DNA of 64,000 bases from assembly GCF_012241385.1 (NCBI RefSeq), contig NZ_JAAVXB010000001.1:434001-498000 (forward strand). Direction: 5' to 3'. How positions within the stretch are numbered: position 1 is the first letter of the stretch; each line of letters starts with the position of its first letter. The notes under the pieces are model-generated. The model saw only the letters and a program-made list of their open reading frames with translations. It searched no databases and was not told where the DNA came from. This DNA is from Solimonas marina. Lineage in GTDB: Bacteria; Pseudomonadota; Gammaproteobacteria; Nevskiales; Nevskiaceae. Shown here piece by piece: positions 26,286 through 38,873 of the stretch. A program made the position numbers and the translations under genes.

Positions 26286-28280
26286 ATGGCACCACCGATC
26301 GATCGTCGCGATTTTCTCAAGAGCGCCGCCGCGCTCGGCACGCTACCGCTGAGCCTCGGGCTCGCCGCCTGTGGCGGCAGCAGTCCGGATGGCGGCGGCG
26401 CGCCGTCCGGTGACGATGGCAGTGGCAGTGACGGCGACAGCGGCGCCGGCAACCTCGTCGAAACCGCCGACTTCGACTATCCGCTGGTACTGCCGTTGCC
26501 GTTCGCGCACGGCGTGGCCAGCGGCGATCCGCTGAAGGATCGCGTCATCATCTGGACGCGTATCACCGAGACGACGCCGTCGGCGAGTGCGGTCCCGGTG
26601 CGCTGGGACGTGTCGGCGACGCCCGACTTCTTGAGCGTGCTCCAGTCCGGCACGCAGACAACCAGCGCCGCGCGCGACTGGACGGTCAAGGTCGATGTCG
26701 TCGGCCTTGAGCCGGCGACGACCTACTACTACCGCTTCCACGCCTTCGGCCTGACGTCCATCGTCGGCCGCACACGCACCGCGCCGGACACGGCGGTCGA
26801 TTCGATCCGCTTCGCGGTGCTGTCGTGTTCGAGCTACTGGTCGAGTTACTGGAGTGGCCTCGGTCTGATCGCCGACCGCAACGACCTCGATCTGGTCGTG
26901 CACTGCGGCGACTACGTCTACGACTTCGTCGACGAAGACGAAGCCGTCCGCGCGCGCAAGGACGAGAAGGACACGACGCTGCCGGATTATCGTGACTGGC
27001 TGAACATCGACGAGCTGCGGCGCCGCTACGCGCTGTGGCGCTCCGACCCGAACAACCTGCGCGCGCACCAGCAGCATCCGTGGTTCATCGTCTGGGACAA
27101 CCACGATATCGACGAGGATTTCGGCAACGAACTGCCGACCACCGTCGACGGGCCGAGCACGACGACGCTGGAACAGACCACGCAGGTGTTCTGGGAGTGG
27201 ACGCCGTCGCGGCCGGTGAAGGCCGACGGCTCCGGCGACTTCGTGCTCGTCGACGACGGCTCGTACCCCGAGGCGCCCGACACAAAGCTGGTCTGGCGGC
27301 GTCTGCCGTACGGGCCGATGCTCGACGTGTTCGGCGTCGATACGCAGATCGGCCTGCCGGGCCACGGCCTGACGATGGATGCCTCGCACCTGACGTCGGG
27401 CAACAGCCTGATGGGCCGCACCCAGTTCGAGTGGCTGACGTCGGCGATGCGCGACTCGGCGCAGGCCGGCGTCACCTGGCGCTTCGTCAACAACCAGACC
27501 TGGCTGGCGCCCTGCGACATTCCAGACATCGTCGACGGCCTGCCGTCGCTGCCGAAGATCGGCATCAGCCGCTGGACCGACTATCCCGAGGAGCGCGCCG
27601 CGCTGATGCAATACCTGCGCGGCGACAACGACGCCGGCTATCGCGTGCGCAACAACATCGTCGTATCCGGCGATGCGCACGGCAATTTCGGCTCCGACTT
27701 GATCGAAGACACCCACCTGATCAGCGACTACGTCTCGGCTGCACCGATTCCGAATCTGCGCCAGGGCTCGACGACGGCCAACTTCCCGGCCGGCTTCGGC
27801 CGTGCCGGCACCGCCAACGTCGGCCCGCTGAACCTGCGCGCGACGTCGGTCGGTGTCGAGTTCGCGCCGACGTCGATGGGCCGCGGCGGCGGCGACGAGC
27901 TGCTCGCCAATGCGCTGCAGCTCGAACCGGGCTCGGCGGCGACCATCGAAGGCACACGCCTGCTCGAAACGGCGCTGATCACGACCAACAAGAACATCCA
28001 GTTCATCGAGTGGGTCGATCACGGCTACGGCATCGTCGACCTGACAGCCGAGCGCGCCGTCTTCGAATACTGGTGGCAGGACAAGCTGACGCCGGACTCG
28101 CCCGACGTGCTCGGTCGGCAGATGATCGCCTGGGCAGCCGAGGACACGAGCGGCCTCGTCGCACACTTCCAGGATCAGCTCGACGACGTCACCGCGCATG
28201 GCATGGCGGTGACGGCGACTAGCGGCAGCCGCAGCGCCGAGCCGGCGCCGCTCGACAGCACCCAGTTGCAGCCACGCTGA
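26286..28280 (+). CDS. PhoD-family alkaline phosphatase/phosphodiesterase (Tat lipoprotein)
   Basis: 664 aa. The N-terminus combines a Tat motif (DRRDFLKSAAALG) with a lipobox (GLAAC), so it is probably exported folded and lipid-anchored. A Gly/Ser/Asp linker follows, then the PhoD N-terminal beta domain (about 65-165) and the metallophosphatase domain. Metal-ligand motifs are visible: HCGDYVYDF, VWDNHDIDEDFGNE and VVSGDAHGNFG. Known PhoD enzymes use Ca and Fe to hydrolyse phosphomono- and diesters under phosphate limitation. A GAGGGG ribosome site lies 5 nt before the ATG. No clear Pho box is visible upstream. The alginate lyase gene follows 47 nt downstream in the same direction. Confidence 0.9.
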   Translation: MAPPIDRRDFLKSAAALGTLPLSLGLAACGGSSPDGGGAPSGDDGSGSDGDSGAGNLVETADFDYPLVLPLPFAHGVASGDPLKDRVIIWTRITETTPSASAVPVRWDVSATPDFLSVLQSGTQTTSAARDWTVKVDVVGLEPATTYYYRFHAFGLTSIVGRTRTAPDTAVDSIRFAVLSCSSYWSSYWSGLGLIADRNDLDLVVHCGDYVYDFVDEDEAVRARKDEKDTTLPDYRDWLNIDELRRRYALWRSDPNNLRAHQQHPWFIVWDNHDIDEDFGNELPTTVDGPSTTTLEQTTQVFWEWTPSRPVKADGSGDFVLVDDGSYPEAPDTKLVWRRLPYGPMLDVFGVDTQIGLPGHGLTMDASHLTSGNSLMGRTQFEWLTSAMRDSAQAGVTWRFVNNQTWLAPCDIPDIVDGLPSLPKIGISRWTDYPEERAALMQYLRGDNDAGYRVRNNIVVSGDAHGNFGSDLIEDTHLISDYVSAAPIPNLRQGSTTANFPAGFGRAGTANVGPLNLRATSVGVEFAPTSMGRGGGDELLANALQLEPGSAATIEGTRLLETALITTNKNIQFIEWVDHGYGIVDLTAERAVFEYWWQDKLTPDSPDVLGRQMIAWAAEDTSGLVAHFQDQLDDVTAHGMAVTATSGSRSAEPAPLDSTQLQPR

Positions 28281-28327
28281 GGCGATCGCGTAAGCTGACA
28301 AGCCTTGCCGCCGACCTGCACGCCCCC

Positions 28328-29086
28328 ATGCAACGCCTGCCGCATCATCTGCTGCTCGCCGCCTCGCTCGCACTGACGTCGACCGTCACGCATGCCGCAT
28401 CGTCGACGATCGCACTTTCACATTGGAAGCTGACCCTGCCGGTCGACGGCCAGGGCCGCAAACGTGGCGATGCGGCGGAAATCCCGCCGCAGGCCCTCAG
28501 CGGCGGCTATCAATCGATCTGGTTCCACCCGACACGGGACGGCAGTCTGCTGTTCTGGGCACCGGTCGACGGCGCGACGACGAGCGGCTCCGATTACCCG
28601 CGCTCGGAGCTGCGCGAATTGCTCGACCCGAACGACGACGACGTCAACTGGCACGTCGGCGGCTACGCACGCATGACCGCGAACTGCGAGGTGCTCGGCG
28701 TGCCGTCCTCGACCGGCAAGATCGTGATTGGTCAGATTCATGCCTTCGACGGGCCGCCGCTGGTCAAGCTGCGTTATCTCTACAAGCGCGACGAACGACG
28801 CGGCCGCCTGGATGCACTGGTGCATCTGACGCCGGACGGCGATTCGACCTCGTATCCGCTGGCCACCGATCTGCCGCTGAAACAGGCCTTCGACTACCGC
28901 ATCGAAGTCAGCGGCGGCGCGCTGATCATGCAGGCCGGTGACGGTGCCGCTGTGCGCCTGCCGATCGACGCGAGCTGGAACGACTACGGCTTCTACTTCA
29001 AGGCCGGCGTCTACGTGCAGGCCAATGGCCGCAGCGCGCTCGACGGCGGGCGCGTGGAATTCCACGCCCTGCAGCTTGCACATTGA
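28328..29086 (+). CDS. Polysaccharide lyase family 7 alginate lyase (secreted)
   Basis: 252 aa with a signal peptide (about 1-23, ending THA). The three PL7 signatures are present in order: RSELREL near residue 94, QIHAF near residue 137 and YFKAGVYVQ near residue 232. These supply the catalytic Arg, Gln/His and Tyr of the jelly-roll fold. Such enzymes cleave alginate by beta-elimination. It follows the PhoD gene and may share its transcript. No other alginate-use gene is in the window, so it could serve scavenging or remodelling of the cell's own matrix. Confidence 0.88.
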   Translation: MQRLPHHLLLAASLALTSTVTHAASSTIALSHWKLTLPVDGQGRKRGDAAEIPPQALSGGYQSIWFHPTRDGSLLFWAPVDGATTSGSDYPRSELRELLDPNDDDVNWHVGGYARMTANCEVLGVPSSTGKIVIGQIHAFDGPPLVKLRYLYKRDERRGRLDALVHLTPDGDSTSYPLATDLPLKQAFDYRIEVSGGALIMQAGDGAAVRLPIDASWNDYGFYFKAGVYVQANGRSALDGGRVEFHALQLAH

Positions 29087-29211
29087 GCACGCATGACGGC
29101 CAAGGCCCCTGACCCGTCGGTTTCACAGATGACGCAGAGGGAAAAGCGCAAGGCCTGCAGGCTTCGCCAACGTCGACCGATTAAATCGACGCATGCGCTT
29201 TCTATCCAGGT

Positions 29212-29283
29212 TTCGGTCGCGGCTTGCGCCGCTCCTACAACAGCAAAGGTCAGCCTGTAGGAGCGGCGCAAGCCGCGACCGAA
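29212..29283. repeat. REP doublet (REPIN-like inverted repeat)
   Basis: Two perfectly complementary 28-nt arms (29212-29239 and 29256-29283) are separated by 16 nt. The arm core is GTAGGAGCGGCGCAAGCCGC, the style of REP sequence found in many gammaproteobacteria (Pseudomonas, Stenotrophomonas). It lies between the convergent alginate lyase and peptide transporter genes, where it could also act as a two-way terminator. No RAYT transposase is in the window. Confidence 0.85.
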
Positions 29284-29311
29284 GCGCCGAGAAAGACGCT
29301 GAACCGCGAGT

Positions 29312-30928
29312 TCAATGCTCCTCGGCCGCGACTTCGTTGCCGCCGGCTTCGGCGGCGCGAACAAAGGTCTTTTCGCGATAGAAGATCGCGACGAAGATGA
29401 ACAGCAGCGCGCCACCGGCCATCACTGCGGTGAAGAACAGGAAGTACATCGGCCCGACCAGCGCGTAAGTCGAAACCTGCGACGCGGCAGCATCGAACTG
29501 GCCTTCGCTGACCAGCGGCTGGCGGTGGATCGGGTCCATCAGGCGCACGCGGTGCGTGGCCTTGTCGATCTCGGCGACCATGAAGGTGCCGGCCAGCGGC
29601 TGGGTCTTGCCGTCGACGGAGACGGTGACACCGGTCTTGCCGCTGAAGTCGATCTTCTGGCCGACCACCATGTCGTCGGCGCCGGCCACGCTCACCCAGG
29701 TCTGCGCACCAGTTTCGACCGCACTGGCTTGCAGCGGCTCGACCATCACGTCGTTGACGATGGCGGTGAACAGGTTGCCGACGCTGGTCGACAGCAGGAA
29801 CAGCGCCATGATGAAGCTCTTCATGCGCAGCGGCGCCTGCTTGTAGCTGAACTCCAGCGCGGTGATCGACACCAGCACCTCGGAGGCGGTGAGGATGGCG
29901 TAGGCGAGGATCTGCCACCAGATGCTGACGACGTGGCCGGCCTGGATGCGCGATTCGATCCAGGCGATGACAACGAACGACGACGCGCAGACGAACAGAC
30001 CGGCGGCGATCTTGCGCAGCGGCGTGACCTTGGTGAAACGCGCGACGAACGGATAAACGCCGAAGCTGAACACCGGCACCAGCAGCAGGATGAAGATCGC
30101 ATTGACCGACTGGATCTGCGCCGGCAGCACGTCGAACGAGAACAGGCCGAGCACGTTGATGTGCTTGTCCATCAGGTCGGACTGCGCCTGCAGCACCCAG
30201 GTCTGGCCGTTGGACTGTTCCCACAGCGACCAGAAGAACGCGACGAACAGATAAATCAGCAGCAGGCGCAGGATGATCGACAGACCTTCCTTCGAAAACA
30301 CGTCCTTGAGCCAGGCCTTGCCGGCCGGCGGCACCACGGCGAAGCGCTTGCGGCCCAGCCAGAAGACGACCGTCGCCAGCGCCATCATCGCCGCCGGCAG
30401 GCCGAACGCGAACTTCGGACCGTAGTTGGGCAGCAGCCACGGGCAGGCGATGATCGAAATCAGCGAGCCGGCGTTGATCGACAGGTAGAACCACGAAAAC
30501 GCGCGTTCGATCATGTGCTGGTTCGACGCCGTGAACTGGTCACCGACATTGGTCGACACGCAGGGCTTGATGCCGCCGGTGCCGAACGCGGTCATGCCCA
30601 GGCCGATGGCAATGCCGAGTGGCGAGCTGTTCAAGGCCAGCGTCGCGCAGCCAGCGACGTAGACGCACGAGAAGATCATGATCGTGCGGAACTTGCCGAG
30701 GAACACGTCGGAGACGATGGCGCCGACCAACGGGAAGAAATATGCGGCGGACTTGAACAGCGACTGCCAACTGGTCGCCTGCGCATCACCGAAGTGCAGG
30801 AAGTTGACGAGGTAGACCGACAGGATCGCGTTGATGCCGTAATAGCAGAAGCGCTCGGCGAACTCGTTGGCGACGATATACGGGATACCGGCCGGCATGC
30901 GGTCGGTGCGCGAGGACGATGGGTTCAT
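29312..30928 (-). CDS. Proton-dependent oligopeptide transporter (POT/PTR family)
   Basis: 538 aa inner-membrane symporter with at least twelve predicted helices. The POT signature near the N-terminus is present as ANEFAERFCYYGINAILSVY, with the ExxER-like proton-coupling region. GGIKPCVSTNVGDQF and FSWFYLSINAGS are further family motifs. A long soluble loop rich in charged and beta-like sequence (about residues 405-485) interrupts the last helices, as in longer members. It probably imports di- and tripeptides. It is the last gene of a minus-strand series with an M20 peptidase and YggU, which fits peptide use. Confidence 0.9.
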   Translation of the reverse strand: MNPSSSRTDRMPAGIPYIVANEFAERFCYYGINAILSVYLVNFLHFGDAQATSWQSLFKSAAYFFPLVGAIVSDVFLGKFRTIMIFSCVYVAGCATLALNSSPLGIAIGLGMTAFGTGGIKPCVSTNVGDQFTASNQHMIERAFSWFYLSINAGSLISIIACPWLLPNYGPKFAFGLPAAMMALATVVFWLGRKRFAVVPPAGKAWLKDVFSKEGLSIILRLLLIYLFVAFFWSLWEQSNGQTWVLQAQSDLMDKHINVLGLFSFDVLPAQIQSVNAIFILLLVPVFSFGVYPFVARFTKVTPLRKIAAGLFVCASSFVVIAWIESRIQAGHVVSIWWQILAYAILTASEVLVSITALEFSYKQAPLRMKSFIMALFLLSTSVGNLFTAIVNDVMVEPLQASAVETGAQTWVSVAGADDMVVGQKIDFSGKTGVTVSVDGKTQPLAGTFMVAEIDKATHRVRLMDPIHRQPLVSEGQFDAAASQVSTYALVGPMYFLFFTAVMAGGALLFIFVAIFYREKTFVRAAEAGGNEVAAEEH

Positions 30929-30965
30929 GAAATCTCGGGTCGTCAGCTAATAATTCAGCGAAAGT

Positions 30966-31229
30966 CTAGGCAAGGTGGGCGGACAACCGCCTGAGTATTT
31001 CTCCGTCGGCGAGGCCGACGATCTCGAACTGCTTGCGGCTGTCGGTCTCGCCGCGCCGCAGCACAACGGCCGATTTCGGCACGTCCAGCACTTCGGCCAG
31101 CAAGGCCTGTACCGCCGCGTTGGCGCGGCCGCGCTCGGGGGCGGCCGTCACCGCCAGCTTCAGCGCCTCGCCGTGCCAGCCGAGCACGGCGTTGCGCGAG
31201 GCCTTGGGACTGACCTTGACCGCCAGCAT
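30966..31229 (-). CDS. YggU/DUF167 family protein
   Basis: 87 aa small globular protein of the UPF0235 family, recognised by VKVSPKASRNAVLGW, ERGRANAAVQALLAEVL and the Lys/Ser-Ala-Val-Val-Leu-Arg-Arg-Gly strand (VPKSAVVLRRGETDSRKQ). Function unknown despite solved structures in the family. The ATG overlaps the M20 peptidase stop in a TGATG junction, so translation is coupled. It is separated from the peptide transporter by 37 nt. Confidence 0.9.
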   Translation of the reverse strand: MLAVKVSPKASRNAVLGWHGEALKLAVTAAPERGRANAAVQALLAEVLDVPKSAVVLRRGETDSRKQFEIVGLADGEILRRLSAHLA

Positions 31230-32692
31230 CAGCCGCTGGTGGCGTTGCGCAGGAACTGCCGGTAGAAACGCACCACATTGGCGAACTGCGCCACCGCGAT
31301 GCGCTCGTCGACGCCGTGGATGCGTTCCAGATCCTCGGCTTCGAGTTGGCCGGGCAGGAAGTTGTAGCGGGCACCGATCACGTCCTGGTAGTGGCGCAGG
31401 TCGGTGGCGCCGACCACCAAGCCGGGCGTGACAACAGCCTGCGGCGCGGTCTGCTCGATGCTGCGCTTGATCACCGCATAGCCGGGTCCGCGGGTATCGC
31501 CGGACGGCGAGGCCTCGTCGGCAAACTCCGCCTCGCTCTTGACCTCGACACCCGGGTCGTCGATGACGTCGACGATGTGCTGGCGCAAGGCGGCGATACT
31601 GTCGCCGGGCAGCAGGCGGAAATTGACGACGGCGCTGGCCTCACCGGGCAACACATTGTCCTTGACGCCGGCGTTGAACAGGGTCGGCGCCGTGGTCGTG
31701 CGGATCAACGCATTGGTGACCGGCGCCTTGGCGAATTCGCGCAGCAGCAACGGGCCGAACAGCCAGCGGTTGGCCACCGCCAGACGCTCGCCGAACGGCA
31801 GCTCCGGGGCGATGCTGTCGAGCATGCCGGCCACTTCCGGCGTGAATCGCGCTGGCATCTGATGCGCTTCGAGACGCGCGACGGCGCGCGCCAGCTGGCC
31901 GATCGCGGTCTGCGGCGGCGGCATCGAGGAATGTCCGCCGGCACCTTTCACGCGCAGGTCGAACGACACATAGCCCTTCTCGGCCGTCATGATCGACGCC
32001 ACCGGCACGTCGACGCCGGCGATCACGCCGTGTGTGACGGCGCCGCCCTCGTCGAGTCCGTACAGCGCGTGGATGCCGCGCTGCTTGAGCAGGGCGGCAA
32101 TCTTCACCGCGCCTTCGAGCCCGCCGATTTCCTCGTCGAAGCCGTAGGCGAAATAGACCGTGCGGCGCGGTTGATAGCCTTGCGCGAGCAGCGCTTCGAC
32201 GGCTTCGAACTGACCGATCAGGCTGCCCTTGTCGTCGAGCGTGCCACGCCCCCAGATATAGCCGTCGGCAATGTCGCCGGAAAACGGCGCGTGGTGCCAG
32301 CGTGACAGCGCCGCCTGCTCGACCGGCACCACATCCTGATGCGCCAGCAGCAACACCGGCGGCAGCTTCGGATCGCTGCCGTCCCAGCGGTAGAGCAGAC
32401 CGTGCTTGCCGACCGTCTCGTGTGCGAGCGTTGCATCGACCCGCGGGTACTGCGTCTTCAGTAGTGCGGCGAGATCGTCGAAGGCCTGGTCGTTCGGGTC
32501 CGCATCGGTCGGCGACACCGTGGCAATGCGCACCGCCGCGGCCAGATGCGCCGCCATCGCGTCCGCGTCGACCTCGATCGACACCGGCGCCGCGCGCGGC
32601 ACGGCGTGGCCGACGCCCACAACCCGAACGCCCAACACCACGGCCAGCCCCAACGCGAGCACCAGCATGCCCAGCCCCAATTTACGCATCAC
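31229..32692 (-). CDS. M20 family metallopeptidase (carboxypeptidase/dipeptidase type)
   Basis: 487 aa. A hydrophobic N-terminal segment (about residues 4-25) acts as signal or anchor, so the enzyme is probably periplasmic or membrane-tethered. Di-zinc site motifs are intact: LLAHQDVVPV (metal His and catalytic Asp), GRGTLDDKG (bridging Asp) and GFDEEIGG (catalytic Glu pair). The dimerisation domain lies at about 230-350. The closest type is the carboxypeptidase S/PM20D1 group. It is coupled to yggU (TGATG) and lies upstream of the POT transporter in the same direction, suggesting peptide breakdown together with import. Confidence 0.9.
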   Translation of the reverse strand: MMRKLGLGMLVLALGLAVVLGVRVVGVGHAVPRAAPVSIEVDADAMAAHLAAAVRIATVSPTDADPNDQAFDDLAALLKTQYPRVDATLAHETVGKHGLLYRWDGSDPKLPPVLLLAHQDVVPVEQAALSRWHHAPFSGDIADGYIWGRGTLDDKGSLIGQFEAVEALLAQGYQPRRTVYFAYGFDEEIGGLEGAVKIAALLKQRGIHALYGLDEGGAVTHGVIAGVDVPVASIMTAEKGYVSFDLRVKGAGGHSSMPPPQTAIGQLARAVARLEAHQMPARFTPEVAGMLDSIAPELPFGERLAVANRWLFGPLLLREFAKAPVTNALIRTTTAPTLFNAGVKDNVLPGEASAVVNFRLLPGDSIAALRQHIVDVIDDPGVEVKSEAEFADEASPSGDTRGPGYAVIKRSIEQTAPQAVVTPGLVVGATDLRHYQDVIGARYNFLPGQLEAEDLERIHGVDERIAVAQFANVVRFYRQFLRNATSG

Positions 32693-32776
32693 AGCCCCCA
32701 GAACGGTTATGCCGCAAGCATACCGTTCATCGACCGCGGTGCCCGCCGCCGAAGCGGCAGGCGGGCGCTCCGTACG

Positions 32777-33100
32777 CTAGGCCAGCATCCCGCCAATCAA
32801 GGCGCCGACCACCAGCCCGCCGACCTGTACGCTGGCCAGCGTCAATCCGCCCATGGCGGCGACCAGCCCGATGACCGGCAAGGCTGTGAAGAGCCCGGCC
32901 AGATAGAACAACAGCAGACCGATCATGATGCCCGGCAGCAGCATGGCGATCGTGGCCTGGCTGAAGCCACTGGCGACACGCCCGCCGACGATGCCGGCGA
33001 TCAAGGTGCCCAGGCCCGGAACCCAGCTCAGCAGAATGCTGAGCATGAGCATGACCGACATGCCGGCGGCAATGTCGTCGCGATATCCCACTCGTCCCAT
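32777..33100 (-). CDS. Small hypothetical membrane protein
   Basis: 107 aa with three to four predicted helices and many Gly residues (LIAGIVGGRVASGF, then GGLVVGALIGGML). The Gly-rich pattern recalls DUF5518/TIGR-type small integral proteins, but I cannot assign it. A GGGGG ribosome site lies upstream of the ATG. It is 84 nt before the M20 gene in the same direction and may share its transcript. Confidence 0.65.
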   Translation of the reverse strand: MGRVGYRDDIAAGMSVMLMLSILLSWVPGLGTLIAGIVGGRVASGFSQATIAMLLPGIMIGLLLFYLAGLFTALPVIGLVAAMGGLTLASVQVGGLVVGALIGGMLA

Positions 33101-33337
33101 CCCAACCCCCGAATCGTGCGGGCCCGGTGTTCCGGGCTTCCTGCTCCGTCGTCCTGTCTACGGCGCCGCCCCCGCGACGCACGTTCCAACACCCCGATTC
33201 TCGACCAGATTGGCACCCCCGGCAATCCGAATCTGCCTACACGGGCACCAGGCTTGCAAGGTGGCGCCCGCCGCGCCTGCGGCCCGGGGAGCGTCTGTTA
33301 CCATGAGACGCTCATTTCGCAGCCCCCGGCTTTTTTC

Positions 33338-33820
33338 ATGGAAATCGCAGATCAACGCGTCGTCTCGATGCATTACACGCTCACCAACGACAAGGGCGAG
33401 GTGATCGACAGCTCCCAGGGCAATGAGCCGCTGGCCTATCTGCACGGTGCCGGCAACATCATCCCCGGCCTCGAGAAGGCGCTCGCCGGCAAGCAGGCTG
33501 GCGACAAGCTGACGGTCAAGATCGCCCCCGCCGATGGCTACGGCGAGCGCAACGACGCCCTGATCCAGCAGGTGCCGCGCCGCGCGTTCCAGGGCGTTGA
33601 CGACATCAAGCCCGGCATGCGCTTCAACGCGCAGGGTCCGCAGGGACCGGTGCAGGTCACGGTGACCCGCGTCGCCGGCGACATGGTGACGATCGACGGC
33701 AATCATCCGCTGGCCGGCGAAGCGCTGAACTTCGATGTCGAAGTGACCGAAGTGCGCGCCGCCTCGGCCGAGGAAATGCAGCACGGTCACGTGCACGGCC
33801 CGGGTGGCCACCACCACTAA
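33338..33820 (+). CDS. slyD: FKBP-type peptidyl-prolyl isomerase SlyD
   Basis: 160 aa cytosolic foldase and metallochaperone. The FKBP core begins VSMHYTLTNDKGEVIDSS and contains the IF (insert-in-flap) chaperone domain at about 70-130. The C-terminus is a short His-rich metal-binding tail (HGHVHGPGGHHH) rather than the long Cys/His tail of E. coli SlyD. The start at 33338 is clear because the family N-terminus begins there; the frame extends upstream without meaning. A terminator follows. Confidence 0.94.
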   Translation: MEIADQRVVSMHYTLTNDKGEVIDSSQGNEPLAYLHGAGNIIPGLEKALAGKQAGDKLTVKIAPADGYGERNDALIQQVPRRAFQGVDDIKPGMRFNAQGPQGPVQVTVTRVAGDMVTIDGNHPLAGEALNFDVEVTEVRAASAEEMQHGHVHGPGGHHH

Positions 33821-33850
33821 GCGCTCGCGCTGGCGTCACTGAACGCAGGA

Positions 33851-33880
33851 CGGCCACGGTTTCCACCGTGGCCGTTTCTT
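33851..33880 (+). terminator. Terminator downstream of slyD
   Basis: Perfect 10-bp stem CGGCCACGGT/ACCGTGGCCG with a TTCC loop, followed by TTTCTT. It lies 30 nt after the slyD stop. Confidence 0.8.
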
Positions 33881-33913
33881 CAATGCGTGCCAGGAAAACC
33901 CGGGCCGGGGCGC

Positions 33914-34627
33914 TCAGTGCACCGCCGCCTCGGCAAACTGCTGGTCCCAGTTGTCGCGCTGCTTGATCAGGCGCAGGTCCTGCCACATCACGAACGGCCG
34001 TGTGCGCAATGCCTGGCCGACTTGGCTGACCGCCAGATCGAGGCTGCTGGCGATGCGCAACGGCCCGTTGACGTATTCGCTGCGGCCGCTCTGCTCGCGA
34101 TGCAGCTGCGTCCAGATTGCGCGGAATTTCTCGCGGTAGGCGTCGACATCTTCGTCGTCGGGCTCGAATTCGGCCTGATAGAGACGGTCGTTGAAGAACT
34201 GCAGTTCCAGCGTGCCCTTCTGATCGAGATGGCGGTAGTCGACTGTCGTCAGAATATCCATGTCGCTCGGCGGCACGCCTTGCGGCACTGGCTCGTCATG
34301 GCGGACCAGCTTGGGCTCGTAACCGGCCTGTTGCAGATGCGCTTCGACCTGATCGAGATGCGCATAGCTGCGGAACGGGCCAAAGAACGTCAGCCGCCGC
34401 GCTTCGGGCACCGACTCGGTGTAGGCCTTGACGACCTCTTCGACGCTGGCGACTTCCTCGACTTCGCCGTCGGCACCGGTGACCGTGATCGCCTTGGGCT
34501 TGGGCGCCCGCGGCCACAGCCAGCCAATCAGCGCGGCGAGCGCCAGCATCGCAACGAAGATCGCAATGCGCGATCGGCGGCGCATGGGCGGCGGCAATGC
34601 GTTTGGCGTCCCCCGAGATTCACTCAT
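33914..34627 (-). CDS. Hypothetical protein with N-terminal membrane anchor
   Basis: 237 aa. A basic stretch (MRRRSRIA) precedes one membrane helix (about residues 18-36), and the remainder is soluble and rich in charged residues. It contains one possible SPOR-like segment (RLTFFGPFRSYAHLDQVEAHL followed by a beta-strand QAGYEPKLV), which would fit a peptidoglycan-related role, but this is a weak resemblance. The start at 34627 is chosen because GGGGG lies about 8 nt upstream; an ATG at 34648 would add seven residues. Confidence 0.65.
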   Translation of the reverse strand: MSESRGTPNALPPPMRRRSRIAIFVAMLALAALIGWLWPRAPKPKAITVTGADGEVEEVASVEEVVKAYTESVPEARRLTFFGPFRSYAHLDQVEAHLQQAGYEPKLVRHDEPVPQGVPPSDMDILTTVDYRHLDQKGTLELQFFNDRLYQAEFEPDDEDVDAYREKFRAIWTQLHREQSGRSEYVNGPLRIASSLDLAVSQVGQALRTRPFVMWQDLRLIKQRDNWDQQFAEAAVH

Positions 34628-34761
34628 GCTGGCCCCCGCAGCATGCACTTACGATGTTCGGCATTCCCGCCCCTCGACGTCAGAACGGGCCGAGCATAGC
34701 AAGCCTGAAGCGGCGATCACGTCAGGGAAAACGGATGCCGATCGTAGCGGGCCGCCCGGCG

Positions 34762-38538
<3,777 letters not shown>

Positions 38539-38569
38539 GGTCGGCGGCGGCGGGGAAAAGCGGGCGCAA

Positions 38570-38575
38570 AGTATA
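38570..38575 (-). promoter_or_regulatory. Putative -10 element of metH
   Basis: On the minus strand TATACT (five of six matches to TATAAT) lies about 32 nt before the metH ATG, in an AT-rich patch. No good -35 hexamer is seen 17 nt upstream, so an activator may be needed. Confidence 0.35.
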
Positions 38576-38742
38576 TCTGCATATGCGGATTGACGGATTT
38601 TTGCCGTTCATCCGTTCGTCGCTGCCTCACGTCCCCCATTCGACCCGCGGCTGTCGGGGCAACGCTACCTTGTGCTCGTCGGCCAGCTTACCCAAGCGCA
38701 CCGATTCCCCCAACTCGGAATCCCCAACCTTCCGGGTTTCTG

Positions 38743-38772
38743 AGGACCAGAGTTCTCTGGTCCTATTTTTTT
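38743..38772 (+). terminator. Stand-alone terminator upstream of alkB
   Basis: A perfect 10-bp stem AGGACCAGAG/CTCTGGTCCT with a very short loop is followed by ATTTTTTT. It points along the plus strand although no gene lies between the metH start (38538) and here. It would end a leader or small RNA transcribed from about 38590 onward. Imperfect 30-bp direct repeats sharing CCGTTCGTCG (38612-38621 and 38783-38792) flank it. Confidence 0.7.
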
Positions 38773-38801
38773 GCCCGTTTGACCGTTCGTCGGTTGCCCG
38801 C

Positions 38802-38828
38802 TTGCGTTTAATTAAACGGTCGGATAAT
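38802..38828 (+). promoter_or_regulatory. alkB promoter region with 14-bp palindrome
   Basis: The perfect palindrome CGTTTAATTAAACG (38805-38818) overlaps a weak -35 (TTGCGT) and directly precedes a -10-like GATAAT (38823-38828). The alkB ATG is 45 nt further on. The palindrome is a good candidate operator for the alkB regulator, which is not encoded nearby. Confidence 0.5.
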
Positions 38829-38873
38829 TTCATTGCACAATGTCATCCAGAACCGGATGCGGAGGAGAGTGCG

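Noticed and set aside
38627-38833. 68-aa minus-strand frame across the alkB control region
   Set aside because: It runs through the terminator hairpin and the palindrome, has no ribosome site and matches no family I know.
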